Shown here: in pieces, positions 10,669-23,800 of the stretch
Numbering within the stretch: position 1 is the first letter of the stretch
Layout: every line of letters starts with the position of its first letter
From: Chimonanthus salicifolius
Lineage: Eukaryota; Streptophyta; Magnoliopsida; Laurales; Calycanthaceae
DNA: 64,000 nucleotides
Direction: 5' to 3'
Assembly: GCA_013350335.1 (NCBI GenBank)
Contig: CM023542.1
Coordinates: 5,076,025 to 5,140,024 of the forward strand
Program-made: the position numbers and the translations under genes
Notes under the pieces: model-generated
Seen by the model: only the letters and a program-made list of their open reading frames with translations
The model's database searches: none
Told to the model about the DNA's origin: nothing

Positions 10669-12700
10669 GTTACTTTGTTTCATATGGGTCTTTATCGATA
10701 TTTGCTATTATTTATTTTCAAATTTTCATGCATATAACCTGAATTGACATAAATTTTGATATCTTGTGAATCTTTACCTTTATATATTAACTCATCAATA
10801 ATAAATTTATGAAAAAACAACAAGGGATAGTATTAGTCATCTCAAGTCTACGGTCATCACCATATTTTCGATTGTTTATGAAAATAGCGAGCTGAGGTTA
10901 TTGGCCAACAACATACAAATGTTGCAGCACTATTTCGATCAATATAGACACCTATAATAAATTCCTCACTCAACACATTTATTAACTAGTGAGCCAGCTA
11001 TATGCAATAATAAAAAATTATTAATTTTTTTATGTTCTCTTATAGCGTATCTTCCTTCTTCTTTTTTTTAAAAAAATCATTTATTTAATTTTTTATAAAA
11101 GTCTTTAGATTTTATTTTCCACAATTATCATTTTTCATTAGTTTCGTGCAATAAAAGAGTTGTCACACTAATTTATAAATGAATATGTTTATTGTCAAGT
11201 AATTATCCTTTTCTATTGTTTTGTACAGCGAAAGGATTTCCATAATGAGTCATCAATACAAAAATTATATTGTCATTATAACTCAATTACAATTAATTTT
11301 AGATGATGGAGATTGTTATCGTAGTAATAATTAATAATTAATAATCGCAATAGCAATAATAGTAAAAGTGGAAGAGAAATGATCAAATGTTAGGACATTT
11401 TAATGGAAAGAATGACTTCAAATAGTATTATCCTGGACGTATGGATTCCACCTCTTAAATATCTAAATCACTCATTATATAGTTAATTTAGCATATATTT
11501 TAATTAAAATAGTACTATTGTGTAATACTCCATCTAATTTAAAAAATTATAAACTAGGTCAAGTCAAATCAATTCATAACCAAGCGAAAGAGAGAGGGGC
11601 AAATGTTTAAGCATAGGAATGTGAGTTTATGTTTGGTCAAAAATCAAGACCTAAATGATTAAATCCATTATACAATCCATGATCCAATGATTCATAAACT
11701 TTAAAATTTCAATTATGAAAACTATTTTTAACTCTCTTTTTAAATTTTATTTTCTATGATTTTAGTAGAAAACGTTCAAGTCGTACAAATCATTTTTATC
11801 AAAATGCTTATGAAAATGATAAAAAATATTTTTAGCATAAAAATATTTTTTCATTTCTTAAAAAACAATATACAATAAATGTATTTAAAATCTACTTAAA
11901 CTTACTATAATTCACTGAAATAAAAAAAGATAACGTCATAGCTTGAGTTTTGACTTTTAGTGCTCAGACGTCACAAGGTTGTTGTACACGCAATTTAATA
12001 ATAAGAAGTGGAAGGACGAAAGTACCAAACTCCCAACAACCACGCCGACAACATCCTAAGACGAATATTCTGTTTTGTTTATTTCTTATTTCCTAAGTGG
12101 CAATTTGGGTATTCCCTGAAATATACTCCCACAATCCATGACGTGGCACATACCACCTCAAAATCAACAAAAGACATGAGATGCACATGTAACGAGATCA
12201 GAACCGTCCATCACTGCAGGGAATATATACTTTTCTTCCACTTCTCATTGACGGTTACTTTTTCTTCTTAATTACCAATTATCTCAATAAAATATAACGG
12301 TAAAGATTAAAAATAAAAGTAAAAAATTATAAGCAAAATAAATTTCAACTTTAAACTCAATTTTTAATCATTTAATCTTAAAAATCAAAATCAATTTTTT
12401 TGAAAGAATATACATGAGATATTCTCGGTATCAGACATTAGGAGTCGAAAACTGATACATTCAGTTTAGGTTTTAGGTACTCAATAAATATGTCAAAAGG
12501 TTCAGAATGAATAAAACACGAGAAATGAGAGCTTTCATCCAAAATCATTGATTAATTTCAATGATTGAGACCATTGCTACCTTGACATTTGAGAGTACAA
12601 TTACTTTGAGTGATTATAAGCTGCAGGAAGCAAACCACTTACAGACTACAGTCCAAATATACAGTTTATCTTACATATACAAATACAACAATAATAAGCT
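10669..12700. other. AT-rich intergenic DNA downstream of the F-box gene
   Basis: No gene, tRNA or delimitable transposon was recognised. Repeated short AT motifs only. Confidence 0.6.
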
Positions 12701-12707
12701 GAACGAA

Positions 12708-15700
12708 CTAGTAACCTAACCAAGTGGATGGTATTGGCAGAAACTTGCTTTTGGCACATGCCAGCACATCGTAGTAATCCACACCAGTGAAACAGTCACG
12801 AAAGTCGGTGAAGAGCTTCTCAAATACCCTCCATTGGACCGCGAATGATCTCGAGTATGGATATGGAAGAAAGACCTGCCAAATGGAAAATAGAATGATA
12901 AATTTGCTTTCGTATCTCTAGTGAAATCGAAGTTAATCTATCAATTATATAAGTCATCTCAACTTTTCTAATTACTCATTCCATTCAACTAATGAACTCA
13001 TGACAGTGATGATGAATACCCTGTCACAATCATGTCTCAAAAAGAATAAAACTGATGGTAATCACTTTCACTCAAGCATCATTTGTATACAAGACAATGA
13101 CTGGTGGGTTTTTATTATGTTACTATTACATGAAAGAATCATCATCATCATCATTAACATTTTCCTTTTTGTAGATAATAATTAGCATTCATTAATAATG
13201 TTTAATGAGTTACATAAAAATCATGTATACTGTTTCTAAGCCTTCCCCACATCATCTCACATTTTCCAGAATTTCAGGAATTTGGAAGACATTTTATAGC
13301 TGCTTCGGAGCTACTAAGATCCAAGCAGCCCTTCAATAAACTGCCAAGAAATTTCAGCTAAATATATGTTAATGACCTATTCCAGAGCTGATGGTTCTTT
13401 AGTTCCAGAGTTTGAGTTCGAGGGATCCATGCCAATTCGGGCACATCAGACTGACACCAGCATGTAGTAAGTACAAAATTATGTATGTATGATATCTTTG
13501 GAAAAATAGCAAGAGGAGACATGTTGAATGTTGCAAACAACACTGACAACCAAGGTTCTTACCTCATCCTCTCGAGCAAGCCGCTTTAGCAATAAAAATG
13601 TATGTTCATTTTCTTCCAAATTGTTGATGACAGCCAGCCAGATCACTGAAGAAAGCTCATGGGCCTTATCTCTTGACTTTCCACAGGCAATAAACTGATC
13701 TGTTTGAAGGAAACATGGGTCTCCAATTATAATAGGTATACATAATTAATTGAAGAAAAAAGAAGAAATAAAATTTAACAGGTTGTATAGATAGCACGCA
13801 ATAAAACGTCTACCTGTGGCATACACGCAATGTAGCTTTGAATCTAGGATGAGTGTTGAAGAAAAGTTAAAAAGCAAGAGTAACAGAGCATTTGACATCT
13901 AATGCAGTTGTTAGATGGTGTTTCTATTCCTTCATATGGAATGGTTACAAAGGGTGGTGTGGTTTTACTTCTGTCCATCACCAAGGCCATTTTATTTGTG
14001 GATAGGTTCTGCACTGAGTGCACATTGTTACAACCTCAGGATTGTAGGTTTAAGTCCCATGGTGTCTAATAAGCAATTGGCTCATGGAAAGAAGAAACAT
14101 GCCAAATCTAAATGCAAAGGCAACCCCAACTTGATGGGATAAATGACTTTGATGATGACGACGACGACAAAGTCACAGGTGTAGGGTTGTGAATGCAGTA
14201 TGCACTCAGACATGGGAGGATGATCAACAGAAACCTGCAAGGTCAGAAGCCATCAAGAAAACTTCATCAGGTTCATCAATGACCGATGTAAAAATGTTGG
14301 ATCAAACTGTCCCTTAGTGAATTGGCATGCACCTAAATTTCTTTCTCAGGAAAGTGATTTTGCCAGTTGGATTGAATCATCCCATGCTCAAACATCGAAT
14401 CTTTCAGGCCCTTAAATGGACGGCTATCATTATCTAACCAGGGTGATTTTGGGCCATCCTTAATTGTCAAGGGAACTTCGCATCCATGCACCCCCTGTGA
14501 ATAGGGTTGGTCTGCAGTAACAAGTTTGTAGATGAGGTCCACAACAGGTGGATCCCACAAAGAGTTCACATGTAATCTTGGAGTTTTTACTGGGAAAAAT
14601 GCTCAATTACAAGTTGCCTAAGCAACACAAAAGTTTATTCAAGCAGAAAGATTTGAGATAAACAATGAAAGGCATGTTACTTCTTTCATAAACAAGTTTC
14701 TACTATTTCACCTTGTTGAATCCTATACCATTTTTGTGCTTTCTTTATTGAGGAAATAATAATGTTCCCTACTAGGTCAAAGTAACTATGGTTCAACCAC
14801 ATCATCTCAAGTTAGTAGTCTCTTATAATCTGACGAAATACTATGAATTCAATGACCACACTCCAAATTGTGTCACAAACCTATTAACTTCAATGAAGAA
14901 ATTTCAAGATAGATAAGGAATTGACATCATGGATTCTATAGAAATTGTCATTGAGAGAGAGAGACGTACGCGCGCACGCACACACACATACAGAGAGAGA
15001 GAGGAGGGGCATGGGTGGGGAGGTGGGAGAGAGGTAAATGCACACCAATTATGGTTCCATGAAGTATCCCAGATGGCGGGGGCGTGGTCGTAAGCTCGAG
15101 TTGCTCTTTTAGAAACAAATATGTGTGACCGACAAGCTCATCAATCTCATCATCAAATTTGACTATGTGTTTACTAACATATAGAGCTGCATATCTCCTG
15201 AATTGAAAGAAACAAGCATTAAAATGCTACTTAAAAAAATACCAATTGAAAAAATGAAAAATGGAACTTCAACCAAAAATTTAACTTTCATTAACACATA
15301 AAAGCTTTACCAAATTTTAATTTGGTGCTATTTACCCATGTTTTTTTTTTACGATACTATTTACCTATGTCCAACACCAATTTTAAGCATAAATTTTATA
15401 GCCAACACGTCAAATGATATAACTCATTAATTATGCTTTAATAGGTAAAATGAGGAGTTATTCTACAACGTGCATATTTCCTACTTCCATACTAGAAGTG
15501 CCAAAGAAGGGTGATCCAAATCCTCGAGGGCTCAAAGTGAGTGGTGGATATCTATGAATCATTCAAATCGGATAATCATAACCATGCAATATTCATGCAT
15601 TGAAAAACTACTTACTTGAACATGTATGTACATCCCCATCTTTTACTAGTTGGTGGTCAACAGTAAATGTAGTTGCAATACAACTTCTCCTATCGGTTGG

Positions 15701-16513
15701 TTCTTGTACGAATTATGTAGAGGAAAAGGCCTCTTACTTGAAAGGTGAAATGAATCAATGTTTGAAAAAATAAGGGTGCTCTGGTACCATGATAAACTAG
15801 TGAAGAATCTTTACCACTGGACTTCAATAGCTTCCATCATAAACTAATCAAGAATGCTATAAACTGGTGTACGTATTGCATTGGTAATCTCAGTACATAA
15901 AAAGTACATCGGGTGTAGCATAGTGAATACAATCACATTATAGTAGATAACATAAAATCCTATCCATAGATGAACTTTACTAACATACTCTAATCACAAT
16001 GTAATTTTGATACTACCACATTTCATCTTATTCAAAGCACACCATACCCAAATAGATGCAACCAATGCCTTGACCCTTGATACCTTGAACATTTTGACTT
16101 GGGGATTCATATGTTAGAACTTGATATTTTATGATGGCAGAAAGGTACATCCACTGGAGTTCGTTTACAAGAAAGCATAAGATAATAGCATGTAACAACA
16201 TTTTATTTTTCCTTATTTAGCCTGTAAGAGAAATTCAAAGGAAAATAGTCATTCAAAATATTCACCTTCTGCTCAGACCTTGAGGAATAGGCCCTGGCCA
16301 TCGTTTTGCCTGGACAGCAGTTGGCCAGGTCCTGACAAGGGCAGTCTGCCACAAGCTTTCTCCTCGAAATAAAGTAGCCCAGTTCTTCCTGACACATGAT
16401 ACCTGAGCCCATTGAGAGATAGGCACACGGATGAATATTTCTATCAGAAGATGGTCTGGAAGCTTTTCAAATGCATGATCACCAGAATCAACAGCTTTAG
16501 GATCCTCAGTCAT
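12708..16513 (-). CDS. FBP7: F-box protein, FBP7-like
   Basis: Four exons join in frame on the minus strand: 16513-16266, 15197-15046, 13699-13563 and 12875-12708, giving 234 aa and TAG. The F-box lies at about residues 15-60 (FEKLPDHLLIEIFIRVPISQ, then WAQVSCVRKNWATLFRGESL). It should bind SKP1 in an SCF ubiquitin ligase. The rest is a conserved plant domain with WPGPIPQGLSRR, LVGHTYLFLKEQLEL, PSGILHGTIIDQFIACGKSR, NNLEENEHTFLLLKRLA and VFLPYPYSRSFAVQWRVFEK, ending STWLGY. This layout matches my recollection of Arabidopsis FBP7 (At1g21760), linked to translation under temperature stress; the paralogue call is by memory. All junctions have GT-AG and correct phase, so the gene looks intact. 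ATG 16513 follows an acceptor (GTAG at 16524-16521), so a leader intron is likely. It is divergent from VHA-A. Confidence 0.85.
13700..15045 (-). other. Intron 2 of the F-box gene, with an unexplained open segment
   Basis: Between two F-box exons, minus-strand 14590-14333 reads open for about 85 codons (including HVNSLWDPPVVDLIYKLV and DGPKSPWLDNDSRPFKGLKD). It does not belong to the F-box protein and I do not recognise it. It has no clean start or splice signals. It could be a captured gene fragment or chance. A GA/CA-rich simple-sequence patch lies at 14953-15010. Confidence 0.45.
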
Positions 16514-16520
16514 TATGCTT

Positions 16521-18357
16521 CTACAAAACAGGACAATATCTGACAGTGAGTATCTAATTTATCCTTTCATTTTGTATGCTGATTGTCAACAAATTTCATG
16601 GTAAAAGCATCACTTAATTGTTTAAGCTATGAAGCATAGTTAACAAAACTATCCTACCAATCAATATGTAAATTGCCAATTTATTTTTGCAAGTAGCATT
16701 AGCCATAGCAACTCAAGTACACAACCAGGCATGCCCATATCATAAAGAGTGCTGTTTTATGTTCATTGAAACGAACTGCAGTTTTGCATATTTGATCTTT
16801 GTATTAGAATGTAGAGTCCTCCATGGCTACCATCTATATAAGGAGATACATATTTCCTCAGTTTTATTTTATAAAATTTACTCTGTTTCTGATGAAACAA
16901 AAAGCAGGCTGTAGGTGACCTTTGATAGAAGAACTGCATAAGTGAGCAGTCAAATGAAACCAAGTCTTAGTTAATGACTTGAGTTTCTGCAGGTATCTTA
17001 TCTTGGTCAAATCAATGATTACATTTGAAGAACTTCAATTATCCACATACACATGGGAATAAAGATCAAGAAAATAAAGAACATATTTTAATGAAATCAT
17101 GTTGTTACTGCTCAAAAAAAGAAAAAGAAAAATAAAAAGAAAAAGAAAATAAAGAACATAGATTTTAGAAGAAAAAAAAGCACCTTAGAAATTGGTAAAC
17201 TTTGAGATTTTCAGAATCCTAGATCACACAAGAAGGGAAGAAAATCAATAGGAACTCATTAAATTAGAGGAAATTTAGCTAACCTAATTGAAGGAAATTG
17301 AATTGTCAGAAGATTATGGAAAGGAATTATGAGAGAACAAAATCCCAAAAGGAAAGCAAATCTATGATTAGATCTTACATATTTGCTTTGACAGATACAC
17401 CACTTTCTGATTTTTTTTAGAAGTACATAATTTTAGAAGTGAAACTGACACAATCCAAAAAAAGGAAATGCAAAAATACCAGGACTTGAGTCTTCAAAAT
17501 TAGTAATAGTTTGGGATGAAAGTAGATCTCTTATAGGAATCTGTAGTTAACTCAGGTACTTTTTAGGTGCTTGTGACCTTAATGGGCATTGATGCACACA
17601 GTTTGTTGCTGGTAGTGGATCAAAGGCAGGTGCTGAATCAATGGTGAGACAGAGCAGGGGAGCAGGTGGATTTCGGTTCAGCTTTAGAGGCTGATATGAG
17701 CAATGAAATGATCACAAATGTAAAACGTAAACAGGATAGAAAACTGAAACAGAAGGATTGAGAACTGACTAAAAGTTCATAAGTGTTCAGGCAAAAACAG
17801 AATGCATCGGCTATGAATGGACTGAACAGAGAGGGGGTAACAGTGCTGGTGAAGCAGAGGCGCAGGTAGACAGTTGTGCGCTTGGTGGTAGAATGGATTA
17901 GATCTAAAGGGGACTGGAACAGAGAGAGGTTCTGTTTCAAGAAAACCATGGGCTGACCAAGGGCTAAGGCACCCTTGATCAAGGAACTTAAATGTCCATT
18001 AGTCGAATGATGCCATTGAACTTGGATATAGTAAGTACAAAGATGCACCTCCATAGGTACTAACTAATCCTAGCAGATCATGACAATCCTAGTAGACAAA
18101 AAAAGACTCTAATCGTCTTTATTTAGAGAATGACCAAATCTAACACAATCTTATCATATGAGTCCTAACAAAACCAAAATCAAGGGATCATAACCTCTAA
18201 AGCTATTGTGATGGAGCATCACAGGGTGTGTGAGAACAGGAAGAACATGCATTGGGAAGCTGAAAAGCGGGTCAAAACTCTGATTTTATGGTCAGACAAG
18301 GCGATAAAGTGAATGATAATCAAGCATAAAACCTAATGCACAAAGGTTGGTGAAGAT

Positions 18358-18398
<41 letters not shown>

Positions 18399-19884
18399 AA
18401 ATTTGCCCTTCCAGTGTTCTGTTCTCGTGATTTATGTCTTCTGAAATGTAAGAAACAGAGAACCCCATTCCATCCATTTGGATCATTAAAGAATTACAAT
18501 GATCAGAGTTTCAATGTGATGCAGCTAGGAAGGTGAGATTTGTCTGAACTTGAACGTTTCTGTCACTCAGTTTCAAGTAGTGACCTACATGAGTGTTACT
18601 ACCACATTTTAAAACTAGAGTTTCAGAATATCATTATACCCACCAACAAGAAAACTATGGGGCATCAGTGATTGATAAACCTATCGTTGTATTCATTGAT
18701 TGGTTACTGGATATATCAAAATAAAACCTTTCATCCATTGCTACCATGAATAGTTCAACCTAAGAGAATCCGAATGATGTAATATCATTGATATCCAAAA
18801 ACATATAGTGCACCAGTTTTTTTTTTTTTTCATGCTGTGGACAATATGAATTGCAGAAATTACATATATTAGTTCTTGAGAAAAAAATGGCATGGAATTG
18901 CCTTTTCAGTACAGATGAATTACATATTCAAAACTTCTGAAAATGGATACAATTCAATTTTTGCCAAATGGGTTTTATTCAGCCAATGACCACCATAAAT
19001 AGTCCATCCTGCAGGCGACAGTCTTTTATGGATCTAACCAACATCCTCAAATTTGATAATCACAATAATTATTTAATTATAAGCAAATGATTACCTTCTA
19101 AGCTAGCATCCAACTCATATAAAAAACTTCAAAAAAAAATTGACTTGCCTGAGTAAACTTGATATGTTTAGACTTCCAACAACTGAGGGGGTAATCACTT
19201 GAGCCAAGTGAATCAGAAAATTTTGCCAAAAAAATTGCCAATTTAATTGATTCGATTAGATTTTGAGTTAATTCTAAGTTTCTAGTTTTCAAACCATGAT
19301 CCAACTAAGGGAATTGACACATAAAAAAGAAACCCATCACTCACACCACAGAGAATACAAAACACATTATTGGTTTCAACAGAAACGCATTGTTTATTAT
19401 AGAAAATTTAAACTAAGTGAAGGATAAAATTAACCAAAATATCAGATACTAATTCATGCTCTTCCAATAAATTCGATCCAGATAAGCAGATTGAAGGAAG
19501 CACAAGATAATTAAAAAAAATACGCCTAAATAAATCGATGTACAAACAAATCCAAATTTCAATCAATCCATCCATATTAACAAGATCCCCACCATACATA
19601 CTCGAACAAACCTCAGAACTACAAGTTACACTAGTAAAGATAAAAAAAAATCCAATGGTCAATAAACATAAACCGAAATTCATAATTTTAGAATAACACC
19701 TTTAATCTTGTCATCAATGAAAAATCCAGCATGTGTGCATGTGAGCCTGGAAAGAGCTCTAACACTGCAATCTTTGCAACTTAATGAAATACTTCAACAT
19801 TGGAAAGTGAAGAGGTGTGAAAAAATAATAAAAACCCATAATTAAGAAACAGAATGGAAATTGGGAAATAAATTAAACAAGTAC
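16521..19884 (-). other. 5' UTR intron region of the F-box gene
   Basis: The donor CAG|GTACTTG at 19885/19884 and the acceptor before ATG bound this stretch; further leader exons inside cannot be excluded. It holds a GA microsatellite at 18360-18396 and AT-rich sequence. No coding exon was recognised. Confidence 0.5.
18360..18396. repeat. GA microsatellite
   Basis: A perfect (GA)n tract of about 37 bases. Confidence 0.95.
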
Positions 19885-19985
19885 CTGAAAAAAAAGGGAA
19901 AAAAGAAAAGAAAGGTGAAAGGCTTCTTTTAGCTCAGTTTGGTAGGACTGAAAATAGACAACGGGACGGCGGCTCGTGGTACTGG
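19885..19985 (-). other. Probable 5' UTR exon of the F-box gene
   Basis: A minus-strand leader ending in the donor CAG|GTACTTG. Its composition becomes GC-richer than the surroundings. The upstream end is a guess. Confidence 0.4.
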
Positions 19986-20640
19986 TTGGAAGGACAGGGA
20001 CCGGGAAATATCATAAACGCTACATTTTCCATCAGGTATCCCGCGGGGCTCCTAAAATCGTAGTCCTCTCTGCTGGAAATGCTCGTGACCTCGTCTCGTT
20101 TAATATAGAATACATTCTTTAATTATTGAAGAAACTTCTATAACAAAAATATATATTTTATTACTGAATTATATAAGATTAAAATTAAGAAGATTTAATT
20201 ATTCACTATCCTTTGTGGTACTTCTATGAATTCTTAAATTTTTCTATGATATCTTATATAATCATTATTAAATATATATATTTTTCTAAAAATAGAGAAA
20301 AAGTTATATATTTTTAACAAGAAATGTAGAAAATGACTAAAATAATGAATGAGGAAATTCAAATCTACCTGATTATTCTAGCCTTATAATTTGGACCATA
20401 AAAAGTTAAATATTATAAATCGTTGATTTTTTATCATCTATTAATAGAATAATCAGATTAAAAATTTCTATTAAATCATATTAATTCATATAACTATTTA
20501 TCTATTCATTTAATAATATAACTCCAAACATAAGTAAATATTTAATTTCTACTCAAAATTCTACGCAAGTCTCCTCTGATATTTTATCTACAGTAACTTT
20601 GAAGAGTATAATTTGAAGTTCGTCGACGAATGTCGGCAGT
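19986..20640. promoter_or_regulatory. Shared bidirectional promoter region, F-box gene / VHA-A
   Basis: The minus-strand F-box leader and the plus-strand V-ATPase leader start back to back with about 650 bp between them. The middle is strongly AT-rich. A TATA-like GTATAATT near 20606 precedes the VHA-A leader, which is CT-rich and contains an AACCCTA telo-box-like motif at about 20724. Confidence 0.5.
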
Positions 20641-20864
20641 TTCCCGTCTGAGCGCCAAATTCTCGTGTGCTCTCTGTTCTCTTTCTGCTTCACATCTTAC
20701 CACTGTCCCTTCCCCATCTCCAATAACCCTAGAATCTCTCTCCTGAGATTTTTTTTGTTTGTATTTCCTTCGCTTCCAGTCTCTTTAGATCTTCCAATTC
20801 CAGCTTCTCGATCGTCTTATTCTCGTTGTTCTCGACGTATTTCTTGCCCGATCTCGATTAGAAA

Positions 20865-23800
20865 ATGTCGTCGGTTTACGGAGACCGTATGACGACTTTC
20901 GAGGACACGGAGAAGGAGAGCGAGTACGGATATGTCCGCAAGGTATCTGTTTCTGATCTGGTGCTGAACCTTTTTCGATTTCTATAGTTTGAACTGAGGA
21001 TTTGAACGAACTCTCTGTTGATTCGATATGTTTCAATGAATTTCTAGCTATTGAATTGAAAGTGATGGATTGCGTGTAAGCTTAGTTGCTTATACCGTGA
21101 GTTGATTAAGTAGTTTACTGGAGATTTGAATGGTGACGGACATTTTCTGTGGATTTCATGGTATTGCCTTGTTATTTTAAGTAGTCGTGAGTTAATTAAG
21201 TAGTTTACTGGAGATTTGAATGGTGAGGGGCATTTTCTGTGGATTTCATGGGATTGCCTTGTTATTTTAAGTAGTCAGTAGCTTTCGAAACGAGATAGTG
21301 AATAATCGTTATGGTGGCTATGGAGTGTGGATGATTGTCTTTTTATTTTTTAATTTTTTTTTTCTTCCTGTCTTTTTTATTTTTAATTTTTTTTTTTCTT
21401 CCTTTAGCTTCCAAATACTCTTAGTAGTTATTACTCTTCTTGTTCTTCTTTTTCCTGTCTTTTTTTCTTATTCCTTCTTAAAACGGTCATTTGATAAAAG
21501 GTTTATTGAGAAAGGAGGGAGAGGTACAACGCAGCAAAAGGAAGTACTTAGAAAGTGAAGTGAAAAAATAGAGACATTCACAAACGAAAAGGCAAAGATG
21601 AAACTAAGTCATAAAAGATATGCGAAGCTTCAAAAGGCTATCTTATGCAAGATACTATTCACAGATATTGGCTGATCAAACAATAAGCTGCGGTGTAGAA
21701 CCCATCTGTGAGCTATACTTCTAACCTCTTGCCCCTGTCTTCCCCCACCACACCCACCCAGACACAAAAAAGGGAGGGGGGGGGCGGGGGGGAGGGGGGT
21801 TGGGAAGGAAAAGGTACCCTGTTATCTGCACATTCCAATGATTCTTGAAACTATGGACTTTAAATTTAGTGAAAGTCAACCATTCAAACCTGTGACTAAT
21901 TGTTGTGCGGCCTGGTCTTGCATGAAAATTTGCAGGTGTCAGGACCAGTCGTTGTAGCAGATGGAATGGGTGGTGCCGCTATGTATGAACTTGTTCGTGT
22001 TGGTCACGACAAGCTCATTGGAGAAATAATTCGGTTGGAGGGAGATTCTGCCACCATCCAAGGTATTTGATTATAGTTTCTTACTGAAATATTTGTTCAT
22101 TTTTGAACTTTTTTTGTCTCCAAGTATGTTCCAAAATTGGATGCTGTAAGTCAATTTGTGTGGTGTGGTTATGGAAAATGAATTAGAATCCAGCAATGGA
22201 ATGAGGTGTTTGAATTGGCAAATTCAAGTGCATTGGATTGTGGATTAAGAATAATTCTTGAATAGCTGTAAATATCTACGTACTGTTTTAAAAATAAAAA
22301 ATACCAATCAAAAGTATAAATATCACTAAGTAATGAATAATTTTCTACTATAGGATTTTTTTGGGGAGATGTAACACTATTTTGAGAAGATTTGGAAGAA
22401 GCATAGATGCCATATTACCGTTTTCATGTTGGAAGACCATATTAAGATGGTACTAGTAGAACCCAACATGGTTACCTCACTCACTGTAAATAATCCATGC
22501 AAATATAGTGGTCAACCTTTGTTGTAGATTTAACTGCATTTAGCACACTACCCTCATTACATTATGTGTCTTGGTTTGTGAATTCCTAATAGCAGTTTGC
22601 AATTGCTATCTGGATTCAAAGCATTTTAAATGAATTTGCTGGCTCTTGTATTTAGTTTATGAAGAAACTGCTGGCTTAATGGTGAATGATCCTGTTCTAC
22701 GTACTCGAAAGGTAGCGCTGGATGTTCTTGTTTCTTTTACTTGGAGGTCAACTGTGTTGTGCATTGTATTTAACTAGTTGTGCATGCTTGTTGCAGCCAC
22801 TATCAGTTGAGTTAGGTCCTGGAATTTTGGGCAACATTTTTGATGGGATCCAGGTTGGTTGGAATTTCTGATGATAGCATTAGGCTATGAATTTCAATTT
22901 CTTACTGCATGTTGTTTTGAAATGGTCTCAGTGGAATATTGGTCTATTTGAACATCCATCTTTCAGTAGAAGCAATTTGACTTATTTATTGTTATTGTCA
23001 TGATTACATCTTCCTGTTTTTGATTATTTACTCTTCTAGAATCCATTGATTGCATAAAGTTCTTATACAGACATTGTTTAGCCTCACCAATGTACACAAC
23101 ATTTCTGGTGCTTTTTTGTTTATTCATCTTAATGCTTCTGGCACAATTCATCTGTTGTATAATTACCTAATGACCACCCTTCTTTAATGAAGAGGCCACT
23201 GAAAACTATTGCCCGCTTATCTGGTGATGTTTATATTCCTCGTGGTGTTGCTGTCCCTGCTCTGGATAAAGATGTCCTATGGGAATTCCAGCCCAAAAAA
23301 TTGGGTAAGCACATTTAAACACTTGAACTTGAAAGAAGCATGGTATTTCTCTTTTCACCTAACTTCTATGAAAGCCATGATTATAAGGAGGTCACTATTT
23401 TTGACAAGGTATTTTCAATTCGAGTAGCTGATCTTTCTTTTTACTCATTGCAGCTGTTGGAGATCTTCTCACTGGTGGAGATTTATATGCTGTAAGTTTA
23501 GTATTATGTACTTGTATAACAATTGCAGAGAGCCTTTTTATGAACCTGGTTATACTAAATGCTAGTTTTTTTCCCTCTCTATATTGAAATGGGTAAATGG
23601 ATTGACTTTGAATGCAGATCGTCTTTGAGAACAGCTTGATGCAACACCATGTTGCACTTCCTCCTGGCTCCATGGGAAAAATCACTTACATTGCATCAGC
23701 TGGTCAATACAATCTGAAGGTTTGTCTGTTGATCAAACTTATTTTGCATTGTTAATAGGTTATTATGGTGCCATCAATATAACTGTTGGATCATGTTCCA

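Noticed and set aside
19930..19950. AGCTCAGTTTGGTAG, resembling a tRNA box A
   Set aside because: No matching box B, acceptor or anticodon arm nearby; it lies in the F-box leader region.
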